Position numbers and translations under genes: made by a program. From contig NZ_SNXS01000001.1 of NCBI RefSeq assembly GCF_004362525.1, positions 792,520 to 856,519 on the forward strand: 64,000 nt of DNA, in the 5' to 3' direction. Numbering within the stretch: position 1 is the first letter of the stretch; every line of letters starts with the position of its first letter. Positions 46,501-61,500 of this stretch are shown here, one piece after another. This stretch comes from Roseateles toxinivorans. GTDB lineage: Bacteria > Pseudomonadota > Gammaproteobacteria > Burkholderiales > Burkholderiaceae_C. The notes under the pieces are model-generated. The model did no database searches. It was not told the origin of the DNA and was given only the letters and a program-made list of their open reading frames with translations.

Positions 46501-49500
46501 TCGCGGGCAACCTGCGCGTGCAGGCGCTGTCCAGCGAGGATTTGCTTGCCGTCACTGCCGCCGGTGGTGGCGGTGGCACAGCCGGTGTGGCCGGCTCGGC
46601 GGGCGTGCTGGTGGCCGATGTGACGGTGAGGGCCTTTGTCGGCGACGACCCGGCCGGCACAGCTGCGTCGCTGGGCGCGGGCCATGTGCATGCCCATGGC
46701 AGCGTGGCCATCACGGCCGACGACGATCTCGATGTGACCAATATCGCCGGCTCGATCGCCATCGGCGGCACGGCCGCCATCGGCGCCTCGGTGGGCGTGC
46801 CGGTGGTGACCAAGCGCGTCGAGGCCTTTGTCGGCGACGGCGCCAAGCTGACGGCCGACGGCCATGCGGCCATGGACGCCGCCATCGGCAAGCTGGTCGA
46901 GAGCTTCTCTGCCGGCGCCGGCAATGTGGGCGCGGCGGCCGACATCAAGAACGGCAACCGTCCGAAGGCCGACGACCTGCGCTTCTCGCCCAGGGACATC
47001 GGCAGCCTGGACATTGGCAACGACGGCCCGCAAGGCAATATCGGTGGCGACCCGCTGCTCAAGGGGCTGCGCGACACCGAGCTGGATACCCAGGCGGTGC
47101 GCGGCCTGGCCATCAGCGCCACCAACCGCGACAGCATCAAGAATCTGGTGCTGGCCGGCGGTGGCGCCGGCACGGCAGCCATCTCGGCGGCGGCCGGTGT
47201 CAATGTGTTCGACACCACGGTGCGTGCGGCCATCGGCAGCAATGCCAGCATCAACGCTGACACCAGCACGGCGGCCGCAGGCCAGAGCGTGCAGGTCGGC
47301 GCGTCCAGCGACTTCTACCATCTGGAGGTCGGCGGCAGCCTGGCCGTGGCCGGCGCGGCCGGCATCGCACCAGCCGTCGGCGTGACGACGCTGAATATGA
47401 CAACGCAGGCCCAGATCGGCGCCGGCGCGACAGTCAACGCGCTGGATGACGTGATCGTCACGGCCCAGGCCGAGGAGAGCCTGGTCATGATCAGCGCGGG
47501 CATCGGCGGCGGCACGGCCGGCATCGGCGGCGCGGTGACCGTGCCCATGATCACGACGGCGACGCAGGCCACGGTGGGTGCGGGCGCCAGCGTGATGGCC
47601 GGCGGCGACGTCGGCGTGATGGCCAGCGACGACAGCAAGCTGCTGGTCGTGTCGGGTGCCATCGGCGCCGGCACGGCGGGCATTGGTGCGTCGGTGGGCG
47701 TGCTGAATCTGGACAAGAACACGGCGGCCGTGGTGGGCAGCGGCGCGCAGGTCGATGCCTTGGGTCAGGGCCAGGGCTTGACCGGGGTGCTGGACGGCAC
47801 CTCCACCGCCGACGCGCTGGGCAAGGGCAGCAGCCATGGCCTGGTGGTGCAGGCCGAAAGCAAGGAAGACATCACCCATCTGGCGATTGCCGCCGGCATC
47901 GGCGCGGTCGGCATTGCCGGCGGGGTGACGGTGAGCCTGATCGACGCCGATACGCTGGCCGAGATCGGCCAGGGTGCGCTGATCAACCAGCGCCGTCAGG
48001 GCGAGGCCTCGGCCGAGCAGGATGTGGTGGTGCGCGCGGCCGATCAGGTCGAGACGCTGTCGTTTGCCGGCGCCATCGGCGGCGGCACGGTGGGCCTTGC
48101 CGGTGCGGTGGACGTGGGCAGTGTCAAGAACGACACCAGCGCCACCGTGCGCGGCGGCGCCCGGGTGGCGGCGCAAGACGATGTGGCCGTGGGTGCCCAG
48201 CAGCGGGCCGACAACCAGGGTTTCGCGATCAGCGGCGGTGCCGGCGTGGTCGGCTTCGCCGGCTCGGTGTCGGTGTGGTCCTTGGGCAGCAGCCTGACGG
48301 CCGACTACCAGGACAGCCGCGGCGTGCGTGAGAACGCGTTCGAGAACGACAAGAACGAACGGATGGACCAGCGCGCGGCCGACCAGCTCGGCGCGCAGGG
48401 CGGCCAGATCGGCGGCCTGCTGGGCAGCTATGACAAGGGCAACACGGGCGACGGCCGCAACTCGGCCGGCGAACGCCTGGCCCAGATCGGCAGCCAGGCC
48501 GGTGCCAGCGTCACCGGCAAGAGCCCCAAGGCCAGTGACATCAAGGCGCTGATGGCCAGCACGGCAGCGTCGCCGGGCACGGCCAGCCTCGTCGAGGCGG
48601 GCGCCGAGATCGTGGCCGGCGACGCGATCAGCGTGCAGGCCGAGGACCGCAGCGACAGCGACTTCACGGTGGGCAGCGGCGCCATCGGCATGGTAGGCGT
48701 TGGCGGCTCGGTGGGCGTGCTCAACGTCGCGCACAACGCGCAGGCGGCAGTGGCCGGCGATCTGTCCGCCGGCGGCCAGATCAGCATCAACGGCCAATTG
48801 AAAGAGCATGTCGATCAGCTGGGCATTGCTGCGGCCGGCGGCATCGTCGGCCTCGGCGCGGCGGTGTCCATCATCAACGACAGCAGCACCAGCGGCGCGC
48901 AGCTGCTGGACGGCGCCGTCGTGCGCCAGGCCGGGGCGCTGAGCGTGCAGGCCAAAGCCGACCAGACGGTGCTGGGCGCCACGGCCGGTGCGGCCATAGG
49001 CGCGGTGCCGGTGGGTGCCTCGATCGCCCGCGTCAATATCGGCAATGCCAATGCCACCGATGTGCGGGCCAGCATTGGCAGCAACACCCGCATCGGCCAG
49101 GACGGCACGGTGGGCCAGATCGACGTCAAGGCCCATGGACGGTTGGACGCCGAACTCGATGTCGCGGCCATGGCCGGCGGCATCGGTGCGTTCACGATCA
49201 ACTCGGCCGAGATCTATGCCAAGCCCGATGTGCGGGCCAGCGTCGGCGACGGCGGCAAGATCAGCAGCAGCGGCGATCTGAATGTGGTGGCCTCGACGTC
49301 GCAGACGGTCGATGCCCAGGTGTTCTCGCTGAGCATTGGCGGCCTGGCCGCCGGGGCCAGCGTCGTCACCGCCGAGCTGGCACCGGTCTTGAGCGCCAGC
49401 GCCGGCGGGGAACTGAATGTGGGCGGGCGGCTGAACATTGCCGCGGCCCACAATGTGGACCCGGCGACAAGGCAGGCGCTGCGCAATGCCAACAATGTGT

Positions 49501-52500
49501 CGGGTGTTGATCTGCCGGGCGTCTATGCCTATGCCGACGCACCGTCGGTCGCGATTGCGGCGGCCAGCGTCTCTATCGCCAACAGCCGTTCGCTGGCAGA
49601 TGTGCAGGCCTCGCTGAATGCGGGTGCCAAGGTCTCCGCCGGCAACGGCGTGACGGTCAACGCCGATGGTTTCAACCTGGCCAAGACGCGCGGCGTCGGC
49701 TTCAGCGCCAGCGCCGTCGGCGCGGGTCTGCTGAGCGGCAGCGCCACGGCCTCGGGCAATGAACGTGCGCTGATCGGCACGAATGCCCAGATCAGCGGCG
49801 CCAGCCTGTCGGTGCAGGCACAGGGGGCCGATCGCGCCGACGCGATGGTCGATGCCACCAATCTGGCCGGCTTCACCAACGCCGGCAAATCGGTCGTGAC
49901 GGCCACCAGCAGCGGCAAGCTGCAGGCGGAGCTGGGCGCCGGGGCCAAGGTCGACGTGGCGGGCCAGGTGCAGGTGCGGGCCAAGAGCCTGACCGATGCC
50001 GATGCTCGGGCCAAGGCCGTCAATGTCGGCCTGGCCGGCAGCTTTGGCATGGTCAAGGCGGAGGTGACGGTGACGCCGACGGTCTCGGCGCTGGCCGCGG
50101 CCGGCAGTCAGATCACGGCCGGCGACGTGCTGGTCGAGGCACTGCATGGCAGCCCGGTCACGCTGGCCGACGGCAGCATTGCGGCGATGGATTCATCTGC
50201 CAACACCATCAGCACCGAAGCGCCCCACGGCCTGGCCACCGGCGACCGCGTGCAGTACCAGCTGCGCAATGGCACGGTGATGAGCGGCATTGCGGCCGAT
50301 CAGTCCTACGGCGTGATCGTTGTCAATGACATGACGGTCAAGCTGGGCAACCCATTCAAGGCCAGCGATGTCGATGGCAGCTACGACACCATACGCTTCG
50401 CCAGCCCCCATGGGCTGAAGACCGGCGAGCGCATGGTCTACAACTTCGCTCCTGACGCCGGTGGCGCGGCCAGCGCCATCGCCGGCCTGGTCGCCGGCCA
50501 GGGCTATTACGTGCGCGTGATCGACGCCAACACCGTCAAGCTCGGCAGCAGCCTGGAGGCGGTGACGCGAAGCCTGAGCGGCTTCGCCACATCGGCCGTC
50601 AACGCCACCAGCGAAGCGATCACACTGGCCAACCACGGCTTCGCCGACGGTCAGGCGGTGACCTACCGCGCGCCCTACACGGGGCGCTTCACCGGCAGCG
50701 CGGCCGATGCCGATACCGACACCCTGCTGCTCACCGCACCGCTGAACGGCCAGCCGTTCCAGACCGGCGACAAGGTGGTCTACAACACCACCACCCTGGA
50801 TGGCAAACCGGGCGGCACGGCCCTGGGTGGCTTGAGCAGAGGCGGCAGCTACTACGTCTACCGCGTCGATGCGACGCACATCAAGCTGTCGACCCAGGCC
50901 ATCAAGGGCGATGGCACCGATGTGTTCGTCAACCTGACTCGCAGCACCGCGGCCGACACCTCGCAGCACAGCCTGGCGCGCAGCGGCGAGAAGGCCATCG
51001 ACGGCCTGGTCGACGGCCGCAGCTACTACGTCAGGCGCATCGACGCGAATAGCTTCCAGCTGGCAGAGAGTGCCGGTGGTGCGGCCATCAATCTGGGCAC
51101 AACCAATGTCGGAGGCACGCACTTCATCGGCGTCGAGGGATTGGACCTGAACAGCGCTGGTGTGAAGGGCCAGCATTGGCTGGAGCTGGACTTTGGCGGC
51201 ACCTACTCGGGTGGCGCACGCCTGGTCGGCGCCGGTGGCCTGGTGGCCAATCCGGACGCGCTGGGCATAGACGGCGTTTCTCGCGCCCATGGCGTCGGCC
51301 CGGGCTTCGGCCTGGCCATCAGCGATGTGGGCGCCAAGGCCACGGTGACGATGAAGCCGGTGGTCAGCGCCGGCCTGGGCGCTGGCGCGCAGATAGACGC
51401 CAGCGGCAATGTGATCGTCAATGCGCTGAGCCATGTCAATGCCGAGGGCACGACCGGTGCAGTGTCGGGCTCGCTGTTCGCTGGTTTCGGCAACTCGACG
51501 ACCCGCATCAATCTGGAGCAGACGACCACGGCCAGCGTGGGCGACGGCGCCAAGGTCAACGCCGGCAACCAGATCACCATGGGCAGCGACAGCCGCCAGC
51601 AGGCGATTGCCAACGCGGTGGCCGGCGCGGCCGCGGCGGGGGTGTCGTCGGGTGGGGCTGACGCGATCGTCGAATCGCTGCCCACGACCACTACACAGAT
51701 CGGCGCCAGCGCCCAGCTGGGTGCCAAGGGCGATATCGCCCTGACCGCACGCATGGGCGCACGCGGTGAAGCGACGGCTGACGCGATGGCCTACGCCGCG
51801 CTGGGCTCCGGCGGTGCAACGAATGCCTTCTGGGCCGTGGGTCAGGCGCTGAACGATTTCAGCGGCGACGCGCGCAACACCCAGGTCAAAATCGCCGCCG
51901 GTGCCCTGGTGCGCAGCGAGAAGAAGCTGGACGTGCAGGCCCGCGTTGATGACTCGCAGATCGACGCCCGCTCGGAGGCCTCGGCCGCCTCGGTGGTCTA
52001 TTCGGACCCGGACGCCAAGGCACGCACGCTGTTCAAGTCGAACGCCAGTGTGGATGTGGCCGCCGGCGCCGAACTGACGGGTGTCAACAACCTCAATATG
52101 CAGGCCGTCCATCAGGACGCGAACCTGCACGCCCATGCCTTTGCCGACGGCGGCAGCGCCTTCGGCGGGCCGGATGCCGAGGCCTGGGCCATCCAGCGCC
52201 AGGCCTCGCGCATCACGGTGGCCGATGGCGCCAGCCTGGCCAGCAAGGACCTCAATGTCGAGGCCGTCAATGCCGACAGCCTGGCGCGGGCCACCGGCGA
52301 CGCCACCGGCTTCTCGCTGGAGGGGTCGGACTTCACCGCCCACGAGACCAAGTCTCGTGTTCGTCATATTGACTACAACGGTGATGTGATCCTGCTGTCG
52401 GCACCGACGCCCAAGCTGGTGATCGATGCCGCCGGCAATATCGCCGAGGCGCAGGGCGTCACCGCGACCAGCGAGGCTGGCCGCATCGTCGTGGGCAAGA

Positions 52501-55500
52501 TCGACAACAACGGCGGCATCGGCAAGGCCCGCTTTGCCGTCAATGCCGTGCCCATGGGTCTGCTGCCCGGCAATCTGGGCACGATAGAGGGCACGCTGGG
52601 CACTTTGAAGGGCCGCCACAGCTTCGAGACGGTCGAGCTGATCAACCACTCGACCAAGGACCTGTGGGTGGGTGACATCAAACCGGTGGACAGCAGCGGC
52701 CGGGCCCAGGTGTCCATTGAGGCGGACATCAACCAGTTCCAGTTCGACATCAGCCATGACTACGGCCCGACCGCCTTGCGCATCGAGAACCTGGCCCAGA
52801 CCGGCCACGCGAATGTGGTGCTCAACGGGGTGATTGACAACCCGCTGGGCAACACCACGGTGGTGGCCCGCGCGGGCGATATCCTGTCGACTGCCGCGCA
52901 GCTGCTGCGCAGCAACTCGGTGGACCTGCAGGCCGCTGGCCGCATCGCCGCCAGCAACCAGCGCCTGAACATCGAGCTGGTGGCCAGCGCCGGCCGCGAG
53001 ACCGGACTGAACGCCAAGGCCGGCGGCAGCATGGCCCTGGGCCTGGGGCTGCTGGACCGCGGCAGTGCCACGCCGGGCCACATGAAGGTCGGAACGCTGG
53101 AGGCGGGTGCCGACATCGATCTGCTGCTGCGACCCAGCCTGCTGCAGACCGCCGTCAGTCAGGTGCTGACGAGCTATCTGGTCGATGTGACCGAGAAGAT
53201 GGCCGGCGGCATCGGTGGCAGCACGGCCACCTATGAGAACCACTACAAGCCCGATGTCGCCGGCCCGGCCTTCGAGCCGCCGCTGGCCATCTTCGCCATC
53301 GGTGGCGTGCAGGTCGACACGAATGCGACGTTCGCGATGCTCAAGGCCGGCGGCAATATCGTCGTGCAGGCCGATGCAGGCACCACGCGCATCAACATCA
53401 CTGCCAGCACCGACCTGACCGGCATGGGCCGCATCGATGTGCGCAGCAATGGCAGCATCACCTTGACCGAGGTGGACGGTGATTTGCGTGCCGGCGAGAT
53501 CCGATCCAGCGCCCACGACGTGAGCCTGGTTGCGGCCGGCGGCATTGTCGATGCCGAGGGCGACGCGCTGGCCGACGTGGCCGGCAATCGCATCAGCCTG
53601 ACGGCACAGGCCGGCGCCATCGGCAGCCTGCTGAACGATCTGGAGATCGACTCCCAGCTGTCGGCGCCCGGTGCGCTGAATGCGCTGGCCGCACGCGATG
53701 TCTTCATCCGCGAGACCGCCTCGGGTCTGAACATCGAGCAGGTGGTTGCAAGCACGGGTGACGTGCGCCTGAGCACCACCGACACGTTGGCCGCCGACGA
53801 ACACATCCTGATCGGCGAGCAGGGCCGCATCTCGGCGCTGCTCGGCGCCGTGGCCCTGCAGTCCGGCGACGCGGTGCTGATCAATGGCAAGGTGCAGATC
53901 GGAGGACGGCTGACCCTGCGCACCGACTACCGCAATGCCGACAGGGCCCAAGGCGGCACGATACGGGTCAACGGCCCGGTGACGGCGGCCGAGCTGCTGA
54001 TGGAGGGCGATGACGATGGCGACCTGATGGACGCCTCTTCGGTCAACGTCAAGCTCATCGCCTTCGGTATGGGCGGTGCCGACGAGATCCGCGGCGGCAG
54101 CGCCGACGACCAGGTGTATGGCGGCGATGGCGCCGACGATCTGAGCGGCGCGGCGGGCAATGACCTGCTGGTGGCCGGCAGCGGCGTCGGCGATGTGCTG
54201 CGTGGCGGTGATGGCGACGACATCATTTACGGCTCCAACGACGGTGGCGAAAGCGACCCCGACTTCAGCGACGGCGTGCGCGCCGGCGACCTGATCGAGG
54301 GCGGCGCGGGCGACGACCAGATCCATGGCCAGGGCGGCGCCGACTTCATTGACGGCGGCTCGGGCAAGGACGTCATCGACGCGGGCGCGGGCAATGACCT
54401 GGTGTACGGTGGCCTCGGCGCCGACAAGATTTTCGGCCACCTCGGCAACGACACGATCTATGGCGTGGCGCCGGATGCCGACGATGGCGTGGCCGACGAA
54501 CTCAGCGGCGAATGGGGTGATGACCACATCGTCGGCGGCAGCGGCGGCGACCTGATTGACGGCGGCTTCGGCAATGACCGCATAGCATCCGGCGCCGGCG
54601 ACGACATCGTCCACACCGGTGCGGGCCTGAACGAGGTCGATGCCGGCGACGGCAATGACCAGGTCTACGGCTCCAACGATGGCGCCGACCGCATGGATGG
54701 CGGTGCCGGCGACGACCGGCTGTACGGCTTTGCCGGCAACGACCAGATCGGCGGCGGCAGTGGCGACGACATCATCGAAGGCGGTGCCGGCGACGACCTG
54801 CTGGAGGGCGGCGCAGGCGCCGACCTGATGCTGGGCGGTGCCGACCACGACGCACTGTATGGCCACTCGGTCAGCGGTGCGAACGACGACAACGCGGTCG
54901 ATCAGCTCTACGGCGATTTTGGCACCGGCGGCAACGAGGCCGGCTCGGGCCGCGACAAGCTCTATGGGCAGGGCGGCAATGACCTGCTGTATGGCGAGGG
55001 CGGTGACGATCTCATCGACGGGACCCAGGGCTTTGCCCAGGCCGAGGCCGGCGGTGGCAGCGGCAATGTGATCCAGTTCGGCGGCAATGGCGACGATTCC
55101 GCCTTTGTGGCACCGACGCCAACCGCGGCGCCTGCACTGCAGGCGATCAACTACACGATCAACCGCGCGGCGGCCAAGCTGCCCGACGGTGTTATCCAGC
55201 GCGGCCGTTGGGCCGACCTGGGTGGCACGGTCACGGGTGGTGGCCTGTCGGGAACGGGGGGGCTGTCCACCGAGCCCGCGATGGCGGTGGCCAATGGCCA
55301 GCAGTTCGTGGTCTGGACCGAAACGCGCAACGGCAGCCCTGAAGTTCGGGTGGCGCAGCTGGTCAACGGCGCCTGGGTGTCGCTGGGCAGCGCCAGCGGC
55401 AGCTCGCTGACGGCCGAGTCGGCTTTCGACGCTCGCATCGCCATCGATGGCACAGGTGCGCCCATCGTCGTCTGGACATCCACCAAGGGCGGTCAGCAGG

Positions 55501-58500
55501 AGATACGAGCCGCCCGCTTCAGTGGCGGCGCCTGGGTCAGCCTCGGGACCCTGTCCTCGGGCGGCCAGGCCGACAGCGCCCAGCTGGTGATGACGGCCGC
55601 AGGGCCGGTCGTGATGTGGCTGGACGGCGCGGCGGATGCCAAGACCGTGCAGGCCCGCCGCTTCGAAGGTGGTGCCTGGCAGAGCCTGATCGCGCCGGTC
55701 AGCGGTGCGGCCGTGCAAGGCCTGACCCTGGCCAGCGATGGCGGCAAGGTGGCCGCCGCCTGGACGGAGGTGATCGGCGGCGTCCGTCAGGTGGTGCTGC
55801 AGGAGTTCAACGGCACGGCCTGGTCGGTGCTTGCCGGCTCGGCCGCAGCGGATGGGCTGCTGGAGGGCTCGCTCAGCCACAACGCCCAACCCAGCCTGGC
55901 CTATCACCAGGGCCAGCTGTTCATGGCCTGGCAGGCCTTCTCGGATCAAGGTGCGAGTCTGCTGGTGGCGCGCTATGACGCCACCCGTGCTCAGCATTTG
56001 CAAGCCGACTTCGGCATAGCTTTCGGTAACGACACGATCTCGCAGCCGACGTTGTCGGCCGGCGGTGACGCGTTGCGCCTGCTGTGGCTGCGCGGCCCGG
56101 GTGCCACCGAGCTGGCGACCCAGCTCAATGCAATGCGCTGGAACGGCAATGCATTTGCCGAGGAGGTGCCGGGCGAGGCCACGGGCCGAGGGCTCAGCCT
56201 CACAGGCGGCCGTGCCCAGGACCTGGCCGTGGCGACAGACGCCCAGGGCCGCACCAGCGTGGCCTGGGCCGATGCCTTCGGCAGTCAGCCCGAGGTCTAT
56301 GTGCGCGGCATGACGGCCACGCTGGGCCGCACCTTTGTGGCCGATTCGTCCAAGGGCGTGAGCCTGCAGGACATTCTGGACGAGCAGGATCTGGGTGCCG
56401 GCGACAGCATCATCATCATCGGCGAGCATGGCGCGATCACCATTGAGGCCGACGACGCCGGCGTGCAGCTGTTTGGTGAAGACGGCCTGGTGGGCAGCAT
56501 CGAGGTGGCCGCCGGCGCTCACGATGTGCTGCTGTCCCGGGTACGTGCCGGCAATGTCATCGTCGAGGACGCGGACGGCTTCACGCTGACCGAATCGGTC
56601 GTCAAGAACGTCGAGCTGATCAACGGCAGCGGCGCGCAAATCACGCACAACCAGATCAACGGCACGGTGACGGTCACCGGCGCCGTACAGGGTGCGCTGA
56701 TAGACCACAACACGCTGCGCGGCCTCAAGGTGCAGGAGGGTAATGAATCCGAGGTCGGTGCAAGCGGCCTGACCATCAGTGCCAACACCATCAAGGCCAC
56801 GCAGACCGGCTTGGAGCTGGCGGTGGCCGCCAGCGGCCGCATCCGCGACAACCTGATCAGCGGCGGCAGCGTGGGCCTGGACATCGGCAAGACCTTCGCC
56901 GGCCTGATCGATGGCAACCGCATCGAGAAGACCCAGACCGGTGTGCGCTACAGCGCGGGTGCTGCGCTGAGCGGCAATGTGCTGAGCCAGAACCAGATCG
57001 GCATCAGTACCAGCGTGTCGGGAGCGCAGGCGCTGGGCTTCGTCGCCGGTTCGGGCGTCAATCAGCTCAAGGACAACGTCACCGGCATCGTCATGAACGG
57101 CGCCCAGGTGCAGATGCAGGAGGTCAGTGGCAGCGTGGTTGCCGTGACCGGCACCGGTGTGCTGGGCGGCAGTTCGCTGGAGCAGGCGATGTGGCTGCAC
57201 GACAATGACCGTGCGGTGGCCAACTTCGCCGGCTCGATCCAGTACAGCCGCTTCACGGCCAACCAGATCGCCGTCGACGTGACGGCCGACATGGGCGGCC
57301 TGCGCGTCACGCACAGCCTGTTCGACCGCAACGTCAAGGCCGGCCTGCAGCTGACCGGTGCCAGCGATTTGCGTATCGCGCAGAACACCTTCTATGCCGC
57401 CACCGGGGACAATATCCGTCTGCAGGGCAAGAGCTCGAATGTCGAGATCCAGGGCAATATCCTCTGGGCCGAGGGCGGCTACGACATCTATGTGGCCAAT
57501 GACTCGCAGGCCGGTTTCTACAGCGACTACAACAACCTCTACAAGAGCGGCGGCGGGGCTCTGGTCTTCTGGACCAAGACCTTCACCGATGTGCTCGACT
57601 GGCAGGTCGATGTGGCCCGCTACGACCAGCATTCGATTGGCGCCACCGCCGTCAATCCGGATTGGGCGCGGCCGCAGTTCCGTGATCTGTCGCGCGGCGA
57701 TTTCCGCCTGTTCGACGCCACGGCCGGTCTGCGCTCCAGCAGCCCCGGTGTCGATGCCGGCAATGCAATGCTGGACATCGGCCAGTCCCTCAGCTATCAG
57801 AACCTGCTGAACAACGCCGGCTTCGAGAACGGCACCGCGGGCTGGACGGTCAACACCGATGCCGGCGCCAAGGCCGGCAACGCCTACGAGGGCGGCAAGT
57901 ATTTCACCGCGGGCAGCGTGGAGCAGGGCTTTGCCTGGCAGAACATCGATCTGCGTGCGGCAGGCTACACCGCCGCCCAGCTGGACAGCGGTACGCTGGA
58001 CATGGTGTTCAGCGCCCGCCTGCGCACGGCTGCGCTGGGCGCCGGCGAGGCCGGCTCACGCGACACCGGTACGCTGAAACTGAGCTTCCTGGCCGCCGAT
58101 GGCACGGTGCTGGGCGAGAGTCTGGTCAAGGCCACCAATGCGGCCGACCGCTGGGAGCTGGTCGGTGGACGGACCGGCATACCCGCCGGTGCGCGCTTTG
58201 CGGTGCTGCGCGTCGATGCGCTGCGCAACAGCGGCACGCCCAACGATGTGGCCGTGGACCAGGCCTTCCTGGGCGTGGTGGCCGATGGCTTCACGCCGGA
58301 TGTCGGTGCCTATGGCGCCGGCACGCACGAGGCAAGCACCAGCACGGCACGCAAGATCGCCCTGCGCTGGCCCGATCTGTACACCGACTGGGAGAAGAAC
58401 GAGCCGCAGACGATACGCTGGGAGACCAGCAACAACACGGCCAACTCGCCGGTGCGCATAGACCTGCTGCAGGACACACCGGACGGCCCCAGGCTGCTGG

Positions 58501-61500
58501 CCAATATCGCCGCCTCGGTGGCCGACAACGGCCAGTTCATCTGGACGCCCCAGCACAGTGGCATCGACTTCGGCACCAAGGGCCTGCGCATCCAGATCTC
58601 GCTGGTCAATGCACCCGAGGTCATGGACCGCGCGCAGGAAACCTTCAGCGTGCCCGAAGATGGCCACAACTTCTATGTGGACGACGGCAGCGATGCCGGC
58701 GATGCCTACACCCCGGGCGCCGTGGGCAGCAACCGCAACACCGGCAAGACGGCCGATGCGCCGAAGACCAATCCGGTCAATCTGCTGCGGGCCTATGAGC
58801 TGCAGGCCGGCGACACCTTGTTCATCGACAGCGGCGACTATCCGTTGATCGACAACATCGCCGTCAGCGGCGATGCCGATGTCAGCGCCCGTCTGGCCGA
58901 CTCGGTCGGCCCGGGCATGGGCAAGGACGAGGGCTTCACCATCACCGGTCCGGTCGATGCGAGCCAGATCGCACGCCTGTTCCCGGCCATTGCCGGCGAC
59001 AAGACGCGTGCGCTGATCGAGCTCATTGACGCCGATTTCGTGACGGTGCGACACCTGACCCTGGAGAACGCCAACCGAGGCCTCCATGTGCACGACGGTT
59101 CGGACGGCTTCCAGGCCAGCGACCTCACCGCCTCGGGTCATGCCCAGGACGGCATTCGCATCGAAAGCGCCACGCCGTTCGCCAGCTTCGACCGCCTGGT
59201 GGCCTTCGACAACAAGCTGCACGGCGTGTTCCTGAGCGGCGGCTTCGCTGCACTGACCCATTCCAGCGCCTACGGCAATGGCCAGAGCGGTTTCAGCATC
59301 AGCGGCCTGTTCACGGCCGCCAGCGACAACCAGGCCTGGGGCAATGACATTGGCTTCAGTTTCGACGGCGGCAAGGGCGCGTTGATCCAGCGCAATACCG
59401 CGCATGACAACCGCGTCGGCATCAAGAGCGCCGGTGGCACGGAGGCGCAACGCACGGTGATCGGCGACACCGATCTGAGCAAGGGCAACGGCAATCTGAT
59501 CTACAACAACCGCGGCGGCGGCATAGAGGCAGACTATGCCCTGATTGCCGGCAACACGGTCTGGGGCAGCACGGCGGGCTGGGGCATCAACAGCAACAGC
59601 GGTGCGCTGGCGCAGTCCAATGTGGTCCATGGCAATGCCAACGGCATACAGATCAAGGGCAGCAACAGCCGCATCAGCAACAACCGCGTCTACGCCAACA
59701 CCGGCATCGGCGTGCAGACCGATCATGGCGAGGTGGCCGAGAACGTCATCTATTCGAACGCCACCGGGCTGAAGATTGACGACAGCCAGGGCTCGACCGC
59801 GGGCCGGGTGCGCAACAACCTGATCTATGCCAACAGCCTGCGCGGCGTGCAGATCAGCGCCAACCAGCTCGACTTCATCAACAACACGGTCATCCAGACT
59901 GTTGGCGATGCGGTGCGGGTGGACGGCAGCAGCAAGGACGTGCGCTTCTACAACAACATCCTCGGCGCCTCGCAGGGTTATGCGCTGTGGGTCGCGGCCG
60001 ACAGCCAGCAGGGCTTCGCGTCCGACTACAACCTGTTCATGCCCAGTGGCGCTGGCGCGAAGCTCGGTGCCTGGCAGGGGGCAGATCGGGCCGACCTCGC
60101 GGCCTGGCGCAGCGCCACCTTTGGCGACGCCAACAGCCTGGTGGCCGACCCCGCCTTCGTGGACATGGACGGCGTGGACGACCAGCTGGGCTATGTGAAC
60201 GCCCAGTCGGATGGCCGCGACGATGACTTCCATGAAAAGAGCCTGCACGGCGGCTTTGCCGGTGGTGGGCTGGCACCGGTGCGCGGCGAAAGCGGCCTGC
60301 CGCAGTTGCAGGCCGTCATGGCCCTGGTCAGCGACCAGCAGTCGGTCACCATAGACCGCGGCCGCGCGGTGGATGCCTTCACCAACGAGCCGGCCAATAA
60401 CGGCGGCTACATCAATCTGGGGGCCTATGGCAACACGGCCCAGGCAGGCCGCAGTCCGGCGCAGTTCATCACCGTGCTGGCTCCCAATGGCGGTGAGCGC
60501 ATTGGCCAGAACAGCACCGTCGAGCTGCGCTGGCGCTCGTTCGGCTTCACCGGCACCGTCAATATCGAGGTGCGCGGCGCGGGCCAGACCGAGTTCACCT
60601 TGCTGGCCAGCAACGAGGTCAATGACGGCAGCTATCTGTGGACGGTGGACGGCGAGGCTTTCGATCCGGCCAGCGACTATGAGCTGCGCATCACATCGGT
60701 GGCCGCACCCAGCATCACCGACAGCTCGGACGCCAAGTTCGAGGTGCTGGCGCCCATCCACGTCTATTACGTCAATGACAACTCGCTGGTCGGCGACGAG
60801 TACAGCTCGGCCGTCGGCAATGACGCCAATGACGGCCTGACGCCGGACAAGCCCAAGGCCTCGATACGGGCCATCCTGGATGCCTATGACCTGAACTCCG
60901 GCGACATCATCAAGGTGGATACCGGCAACTACACGCTGGGCACCAATATCTTCGTCGTCGAGCAGGACAGCGGCGTCGAGATCCTCGGTGCGGCCGAGCA
61001 CGCCACCGTGATCAACCGGGGCAATGCCGGCACGGGCACGGCGGTGTTCGAGTTCCAGGGCGCCGACAAGGTGATACTGCGCAACCTCAGCATCACCGGG
61101 GCACAGACCGGCGTGCTGCTCGCGGCCACGGCCAACTCCGACCAGGTCAGCGTCATCGACAGCAAGGTCTATGGCACGGCCACCGGCATCAACGTGGCCG
61201 CCGGCAATGAATCATTCACGCTGAGCGGCAGCGAGATCCGCAACAACTCGGGCACCGGCGTGACGATTGCGGCCACCGACTCCGAGCTGTCAAAGAACCT
61301 GGTTCGCGACAACGGGCTGAATGGCATCACCGTCAGCGGCGCGCGGGCCAAGGTCACGGGCAACGAGGTGCGCGACAACGCCCAGTCCGGCATCAGCGCC
61401 AGCAACTCGCCGGCCACCGGTCAGAGCAATGCCACGGTGATCAGCGGCAACAAGGTTTCGGGCAACAAGGCCGCCGGATTGGGCAGTGGCGGCATCGCCG

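Noticed and set aside
50193-57632. A 2,479-codon open frame on the minus strand, and others of 1,626 (45267-50147), 992 (38607-41585) and 981 codons (58056-61001), all opposite the giant gene
   Set aside because: They follow from the GCC/GGC/GAC-rich repetitive codons of the plus-strand gene, which give few stops in the antisense frame. The translations are low-complexity A/G/V/D/R-rich with no start signals or domains. The plus frame has clear domains over the whole length.
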